From JAPXLN01 sp033809515 (GTDB lineage: Bacteria > Bacillota > Sulfobacillia > Fermentithermobacillales > Fermentithermobacillaceae), in NCBI GenBank assembly GCA_033809515.1, contig JAPXLN010000031.1, positions 1 to 10,933 of the forward strand: a stretch of DNA of 10,933 bases, read 5' to 3'. Numbering within the stretch: position 1 is the stretch's first letter; every line of letters begins with the position of its first letter. A model generated the notes under the pieces. That model was given only the letters and a program-made list of their open reading frames with translations. It ran no database searches and was not told the origin of the DNA. Shown here in pieces: positions 6,911-10,933 of the stretch. The position numbers were made by a program, and so were the translations under genes.

Positions 6911-7765
6911 ATGTTCAGGCCGTCGTTGGTGGTCCTCCTTCTGACCTGCCTCAATTTGACGAGCTTGCTGCCGGTATTCCTGGGCAATTGGGATGGCCGG
7001 GCATACGGCGCTCAGGTGGTTTATGCGTGTGATGAGCACAGCCAGGAAGGCGAGGAAGTATACGAGGAAGTTGGGGTTCACGAGGAAGTTGGGGTTCACG
7101 AGGAAGTTGGCGTAGAAACCGTAAGCCCTGGAAGCATTGACCCTGAGAAACCTATGGTGGCGCTGACTTTTGACGATGGTCCTTGTGCCGGAATCACAGC
7201 GTCAATTCTTGGTACCCTAAAGGAAAACAATGCAGTGGCAACCTTCTTTGTTCTCGGGAACCGGCTGACGGGCAACGAATCCCTCCTTACTCGCATGCTT
7301 GAGGAGGGCAGCGAAATAGGCAACCACAGCTACAGCCACAAGCAGCTTACTGCCCTTTCCTCCGAGGAACTGTGTCACCAGGTAGAGGCTACGCAAGAGG
7401 CCGTGCAGGGTATCACCGGGTGCGTACCTGCGCTAATGAGACCTACTTATGGATTGCACAATGAGGGCGTCAGGCAGAGCGTAGACATGCCTTTCATTCT
7501 TTGGTCTTTGGATACGCTGGACTGGAAATCAAGAGACGTCCGGGCCGTTTGTGACTTGGTCCTGGGGAGAGTCAAGGATGGAGATATCATCCTGATGCAT
7601 GATATCTATTGGAGTACCGCAGAAGCTGTAAAGGAGCTGGTTCCGGAACTGAAGAGCCGGGGGTTCCAACTCGTTACCGTAAGCCAGATCTTTGAGGCAA
7701 GAGGAGCCTCCCTTCAGGCAGGACAGGTGTACTACCGGAAACCTGCCCTTGCTGCAGGCTTATGA
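6911..7765 (+). CDS. Exported polysaccharide deacetylase (NodB / CE4 family)
   Basis: Predicted 284-residue secreted or membrane-anchored deacetylase, likely removing acetyl groups from peptidoglycan or another N-acetylated glycan in a metal-dependent reaction. The N-terminus MFRPSLVVLLLTCLNLTSLL is a signal peptide or anchor, with possible cleavage near AYGA. An acidic repeat linker follows, then the NodB domain with its motifs in order: LTFDDGP (Asp88, Asp89), GNHSYSH (metal ligands His139 and His143), RPTYG from Arg177, WSLDTLDW, and ILMHD. RPTYG has Thr where the family usually has Pro. The start is uncertain: ATG 6911 has GGGGA 10 bases upstream, ATG 6890 has AGGA only 4 bases upstream, and the frame is open back to 6752. 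I chose 6911 for the cleanest signal peptide. The downstream S9 peptidase starts 71 bases after the stop on the same strand. Confidence 0.88.
   Translation: MFRPSLVVLLLTCLNLTSLLPVFLGNWDGRAYGAQVVYACDEHSQEGEEVYEEVGVHEEVGVHEEVGVETVSPGSIDPEKPMVALTFDDGPCAGITASILGTLKENNAVATFFVLGNRLTGNESLLTRMLEEGSEIGNHSYSHKQLTALSSEELCHQVEATQEAVQGITGCVPALMRPTYGLHNEGVRQSVDMPFILWSLDTLDWKSRDVRAVCDLVLGRVKDGDIILMHDIYWSTAEAVKELVPELKSRGFQLVTVSQIFEARGASLQAGQVYYRKPALAAGL
7064..7117 (+). repeat. 18-base tandem repeat encoding the EEVGVH linker of the deacetylase
   Basis: Two identical 18-base copies of GAGGAAGTTGGGGTTCAC (7064-7081 and 7082-7099) are followed by a diverged third copy (7100-7117) and preceded by a partial unit (GAGGAAGTATAC, 7052-7063). 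They encode EEVGVH units in frame, lying between the signal peptide and the catalytic domain. Because the unit is a multiple of three, copy-number change would keep the frame. Confidence 0.9.
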
Positions 7766-7821
7766 GACGCTGCACGGTACAAGGGTAAACTTCGCCCTGC
7801 GTAGAAATGTACTTGGAGAAG

Positions 7822-7829
7822 AAAGGAGG
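7822..7829 (+). promoter_or_regulatory. Ribosome binding site of the S9 peptidase
   Basis: AAAGGAGG, 7 bases before GTG 7837. The nearby ATG at 7835 is out of frame and is followed at once by TGA, while the in-frame ATG at 7807 lies upstream of this site. Confidence 0.8.
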
Positions 7830-7836
7830 TTTTCAT

Positions 7837-9630
7837 GTGAGATTCGACATAGAACGTTACTTGCGAGTCAGGAGCGCTCGTACCCCAAGTTTCTCGCCGG
7901 ATGGGCGAAAGATTGCGTACATAACCGAGACTACAGGAGTGCCTCAAGTGTGGTCTGTGGATTTGGAGCATCCCTGGCCGGAGCAGCTGTCTTTTACGAC
8001 CGAAAGAGTGGGACAGGCCAGGTATACGCCTTCAGGTGATCAGATCGTTTTTACTACAGATGCCGGCGGCAACGAGAGGATGCAGCTCTTCCTCCTCAAG
8101 GAGGACGGCTCAACTTGCGAGGATCTTACGGCCGATCCTGAGTGCATTCACTCCTTTGGAGGTTGGTCGCCTGACGGCAAGTCTATTGCTTTTTCCTCCA
8201 ACAAGCGTAGTCGCATGTTTTTTGACGTCTACGCAATGGATGTGGATGCCAGGGAGTCTAGGCTGGTCTTCCAGCACGACAGCACCAACCACGTTGCCTG
8301 CTGGACGCCGGATAGCCAGGGGCTTATTGTACGAAGATCCCTCAGCAACATGGACCAGGATCTTTACTACCTGGATCTTGCTACCGGAGAGTCCAAGCAT
8401 CTTACGCCCCACCAGGGAGAAGCCAGCTTTCAGTCACTGGTGCCCTTTCCGTCAGGCAAGAGGTTTTACCTTGTCACCAACTGTGGGAAGGAGTTTTCGG
8501 GACTGGCTACTCTAGACCTAGACGGTAACCTGGAGTATCTGGTTACGCCTGACTGGAACGTAGAGAGCATTGACCTTAGTCCGGAGGGTCGGTTCCTGGC
8601 GTACACTGTAAACCGGGCCGGCTATTCGGATCTTCATGTGATGGATGCCGGAAAGAGGGTAGATGTCAAGACACCCCCTATTCCTGCAGGGGTAGTGAGC
8701 GGGCTCACCTGGGCTCCGGTAGGGAGGAATCTAGCTTTTGCCTTCAGCGGGTCTACCCATAACGGGGATATCTGGATGATGGATTTGGATTCCTTTACAG
8801 TGAAACAAGTCACCTTCAGTTCGAGAGCCGGCATTCCCAAGGAGACCTTTGTCGAGCCGGAACTGGTGACGTATCCGACTTTTGACGGCCGAAGTATTTC
8901 AGCATTCTTCTACAAGCCTCATGTCCCGGTTTCGCCGGACCGGGGTCTTCCGGTCATAGTCCACGTACACGGAGGCCCGGAGGGTCAGACCAGACCTGGC
9001 TTTAACTCCATTGTCCAGTACCTGTGCAACAGAGGCTACGCGGTGTTTGCGCCCAACGTCCGCGGGAGTTCCGGGTACGGGCGCGAGTTCATTCACCTTG
9101 ATGACGTCAGAAAACGGATGGATTCCGTGAAAGACCTTGCCTATGGCGCACAGTGGCTGCGTGGGCAGGATGATGTCGATTCGTCCAAAATAGCGGTTAT
9201 GGGTGCAAGCTACGGCGGGTTCATGGTTCTTGCTTCAGTGACTGCGTATCCGGAGCTCTGGGCTGCAGGAGTTGACATTGTTGGCATAGCTAACATTGAG
9301 ACCTTCCTTCAGAACACAGGGTCTTGGCGAAGACGCCTAAGAGAACCTGAGTACGGCAGCCTCGAGAAGGACGTAGACTTCTTCCGTGAGATTTCGCCTA
9401 TCTACCATGTGGATAAGATCAGATGTCCCCTTATGGTAGTCCACGGAAAGAACGATCCGAGGGTCCCGTTTGATGAGGCTGTCCAGATTGTCGACAAACT
9501 CAAGGAGCGAGGCGGCACAGTAGAGCCTGTCTTTTTTGATGACGAGGGCCACGGCATTGTGAAACTTCACAATAGGCTTGTGGCATATAGGAAGATAGCA
9601 GATTTCCTGGATGAGTATGTAGCAAACTAA
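7837..9630 (+). CDS. S9 family serine peptidase (acylaminoacyl-peptidase / prolyl oligopeptidase type)
   Basis: Predicted 597-residue cytoplasmic serine peptidase acting on short peptides. The N-terminal two thirds form a beta-propeller built from TolB/PD40-like repeats such as SFSPDGRKIAYI, GWSPDGKSIAFSS and DLSPEGRFLAYTVN, which in this family limits access to small substrates. The C-terminal alpha/beta hydrolase domain begins near the HVHGGPEGQ oxyanion region and includes NVRGSSGYGREF. The triad reads Ser458 in GASYGGF, Asp540 in HGKNDPRVP and His572 in DEGHGI. No signal peptide is present. The GTG at 7837 was chosen from the perfectly spaced AAAGGAGG. The gene lies 71 bases after the deacetylase and 49 bases before a small membrane protein on the same strand, so cotranscription is possible. 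Aminopeptidase-like acylpeptide hydrolase and dipeptidyl peptidase activities cannot be told apart here. Confidence 0.94.
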   Translation: MRFDIERYLRVRSARTPSFSPDGRKIAYITETTGVPQVWSVDLEHPWPEQLSFTTERVGQARYTPSGDQIVFTTDAGGNERMQLFLLKEDGSTCEDLTADPECIHSFGGWSPDGKSIAFSSNKRSRMFFDVYAMDVDARESRLVFQHDSTNHVACWTPDSQGLIVRRSLSNMDQDLYYLDLATGESKHLTPHQGEASFQSLVPFPSGKRFYLVTNCGKEFSGLATLDLDGNLEYLVTPDWNVESIDLSPEGRFLAYTVNRAGYSDLHVMDAGKRVDVKTPPIPAGVVSGLTWAPVGRNLAFAFSGSTHNGDIWMMDLDSFTVKQVTFSSRAGIPKETFVEPELVTYPTFDGRSISAFFYKPHVPVSPDRGLPVIVHVHGGPEGQTRPGFNSIVQYLCNRGYAVFAPNVRGSSGYGREFIHLDDVRKRMDSVKDLAYGAQWLRGQDDVDSSKIAVMGASYGGFMVLASVTAYPELWAAGVDIVGIANIETFLQNTGSWRRRLREPEYGSLEKDVDFFREISPIYHVDKIRCPLMVVHGKNDPRVPFDEAVQIVDKLKERGGTVEPVFFDDEGHGIVKLHNRLVAYRKIADFLDEYVAN

Positions 9631-9679
9631 CCAAGGTTGCTGTTGTGAGACAAAAGCCCGAGGAAGGAGCCCTGAGAGC

Positions 9680-9949
9680 ATGAACTTTAGTCTGGACCCT
9701 ATCAGCACAGTACTGCTTTGCGCAATCGCTGTTCAGTTGCTTCTTTTGTTGACGAAATTCAAACAGAACCCGGTGCTAAGGCTTACGTTGTTTGGCACTA
9801 TGTTTCTCTCCACCATATGGAGAGTTATCCTGAGCTTCCAGCGTGGATACGGCCTGGCCTGGTTTGACGGGTTTGCCATGGCGTTTTTCGGAGCGGGGAC
9901 TGTTATGGAGCTCATTGCGTTTGTGCAGGCAAGACGAGGCCGGGGCTAG
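9680..9949 (+). CDS. Small three-helix membrane protein of unknown function
   Basis: An 89-residue hydrophobic protein that I do not recognise. Three likely membrane helices are visible at about residues 8-25, 32-52 and 60-82. Basic residues follow helix 1 (KFKQN) and the C-terminus (ARRGRG), which by the positive-inside rule suggests an outside N-terminus and an inside C-terminus. An AGGAAGGAG site lies about 10 bases before ATG 9680. It follows the S9 peptidase by 49 bases on the same strand. No motif points to a function; it could be a small accessory or structural membrane protein. Gene reality is supported by the ribosome binding site, the coherent topology and its place in a same-strand series. 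Confidence 0.72.
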   Translation: MNFSLDPISTVLLCAIAVQLLLLLTKFKQNPVLRLTLFGTMFLSTIWRVILSFQRGYGLAWFDGFAMAFFGAGTVMELIAFVQARRGRG

Positions 9950-10050
9950 CCAGCCAAGTGATGGTTACTCTGGAACTCTTCTGTCACCTCTCGCGTCATT
10001 ATGTCTGATAGGTCACACTATTTCGGCGAGTGAGCGAGGGGGCATTTGCC

Positions 10051-10933
10051 ATGATGGGGAGAGGGATGCGGAGAGGGATGTGGACGGGTGTTGGCGCCGG
10101 CAAGAGCAGTGGAGCTTGTCTTCGCGGCCTGCTCGAGGTGCAACTGGAGTCAACGATTGCCTTTGCCGTTATTCTTGCCGTAGTCTTGTCTGCATGCGCC
10201 GGAAACAGTAACGGGTACATGCCTGAAAACGGACGTGCCGCTGCTTCTCGCATTGCCCTTGCAGGCGGCCTTGAGGCCCCGGATCTTCCCAACCTCACGG
10301 TGAAGTCCGGAGTCTCTACGATGGCTGCAAGGAGGGTCGCGTACAAGTGGGTTAACGCATCCGGGGATACCAGGGAACTTGATGAGGTATGGCCCATTCT
10401 GTGGCCTTCGGAGGTTTTTGCGTCACCGGACGAGGAGATCCTTTTCTCCATTTCGCTTCCTGCCAAAAACGCTCTTGCCCCTGAGATTGAGCAGCGTGGA
10501 GCTACCGGACGACTAGACCTTTGGAGTTTCCGCCGGGCCTATTACGCCCAGGAGGAGCCCCGGCCAGAGCATTCGGTTGCGCTTGAGCCTGCAGCCTGCG
10601 ACCCAGGCACCGGTGCCCCGGACAAAGGAGGAAGCCTGGAGTACGCATGGGTTGTTCCCGGTGACTTTGGCCGGAACGAGGATAACGAGCATACATTGCG
10701 ACTGACTGTGAGCTGGGGAGACGCGAAAGTAACGTTTCTTCTGAACCTCGTGGTGGCCGAAAAAGACCACGTTGAGGAAGTCATGGCCCTTTCGAAATCT
10801 CTGACCGAAGCTGCCTGGAAGGGCGACGCAGGCGCTCTTTCCGCCATATTCTCCGGTTGGGACTCAGTTGCGCCTCCCGAAGGAGCTCCCCGTGTTTCCC
10901 CTCTGACCGCTCACTGTCCATCAGACGGCAAAT
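10051..10933 (+). CDS. Putative lipoprotein of unknown function, cut by window end
   Basis: An open frame of 294 codons runs from ATG 10051 off the right edge with no stop. The N-terminus is basic and Gly/Arg/Met-rich, then a hydrophobic stretch (IAFAVILAVVLSAC) ends in the lipobox LSAC with Cys49, which predicts lipid attachment and a surface location. The region between the basic start and the hydrophobic core contains two Glu residues and is longer than a usual signal peptide n-region. The mature part is soluble and includes Trp-rich stretches (VWPILWPSEVFAS) and a possible beta-rich segment (HTLRLTVSWGDAKVTFLLNL); I recognise no domain. GAGGGGG lies 8 bases before ATG 10051, and the in-frame stop at 10031-10033 rules out upstream starts. 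ATGs at 10066 and 10078 are alternatives. The 101 bases before it hold no gene I can support. Confidence 0.72.
   Translation, partial: MMGRGMRRGMWTGVGAGKSSGACLRGLLEVQLESTIAFAVILAVVLSACAGNSNGYMPENGRAAASRIALAGGLEAPDLPNLTVKSGVSTMAARRVAYKWVNASGDTRELDEVWPILWPSEVFASPDEEILFSISLPAKNALAPEIEQRGATGRLDLWSFRRAYYAQEEPRPEHSVALEPAACDPGTGAPDKGGSLEYAWVVPGDFGRNEDNEHTLRLTVSWGDAKVTFLLNLVVAEKDHVEEVMALSKSLTEAAWKGDAGALSAIFSGWDSVAPPEGAPRVSPLTAHCPSDGK
10058..10081 (+). repeat. 12-base tandem duplication at the lipoprotein start
   Basis: Two copies of GGAGAGGGATG plus one variable base (10058-10069 and 10070-10081) encode the GRGM and RRGM part of the N-terminus. Each copy contains a ribosome-binding-like GGAG next to an in-frame ATG, so the true start within this cluster is uncertain. 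Confidence 0.7.

Noticed and set aside
6707..7099. Upstream extension of the M29-like frame, beginning MNPNFLVNPNFLV
   Set aside because: The extension reads the 18-base repeat and the deacetylase gene in antisense; AGGAGG before TTG 6706 marks the real start.
7052..7117. Repeat array considered as CRISPR
   Set aside because: The units are 18 bases, directly adjacent with no spacers, and lie in frame inside a coding gene.
10003..10033. Tiny open frame of 10 codons before the lipoprotein
   Set aside because: It is too short, has no clear ribosome binding site, and nothing supports it as a leader peptide.
9999..10466. Minus-strand open frame of 155 codons
   Set aside because: It is antisense to the lipoprotein frame, which has a lipobox and a ribosome binding site; the translation looks like low-complexity shadow sequence.

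Overview
The window is an ordinary-looking, moderately GC-rich bacterial chromosome segment. Strong AGGAGG-type ribosome binding sites, GTG and TTG starts, a two-subunit type glycine dehydrogenase, PepF, an AmpS/M29-type enzyme and a lipobox lipoprotein together suggest a Bacillota (Firmicutes) relative, perhaps an anaerobic or thermophilic peptide user. That assignment is inference from gene style; no marker gene is present to settle it. Nine protein genes are supported, two of them cut by the window edges. There are no tRNA, rRNA, CRISPR, insertion sequence or phage signals.

Layout: the 3' end of a glycine dehydrogenase subunit 2 gene (gcvPB, + strand, to 392) meets a convergent two-gene minus-strand unit, oligoendopeptidase F (1932-3719) followed by a C69 family dipeptidase (423-1886). 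A 187-base divergent region (3720-3906) carries a strong stem-loop next to the pepF ribosome binding site. It leads to a GH63/MGH1-like (clan GH-G) glycoside hydrolase on the plus strand (3907-5730). This gene ends 7 bases from the stop of a minus-strand M29/AmpS-like metalloenzyme (5738-6706, TTG start). A second divergent region (about 204 bases) holds a short TTGAC...GTCAA dyad. From there four plus-strand genes run to the end: an exported polysaccharide deacetylase with an 18-base tandem repeat in its linker, an S9 acyl-aminoacyl/prolyl oligopeptidase (GTG start), an 89-residue three-helix membrane protein, and a lipoprotein of unknown function that runs off the window.

Taken together, four different peptidase-class enzymes (C69, M3B, M29-like, S9) lie beside a glycine cleavage gene. 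The simplest reading is intracellular breakdown of oligopeptides to amino acids, with glycine going to the glycine cleavage system. The glycoside hydrolase and deacetylase act on sugars or the cell wall and are not obviously connected. I did not find a convincing undescribed system. The items most worth a second look are the pepF leader hairpin, the repeat linker of the deacetylase, the unassigned substrate of the glycoside hydrolase, and the small membrane protein plus lipoprotein at the right end.
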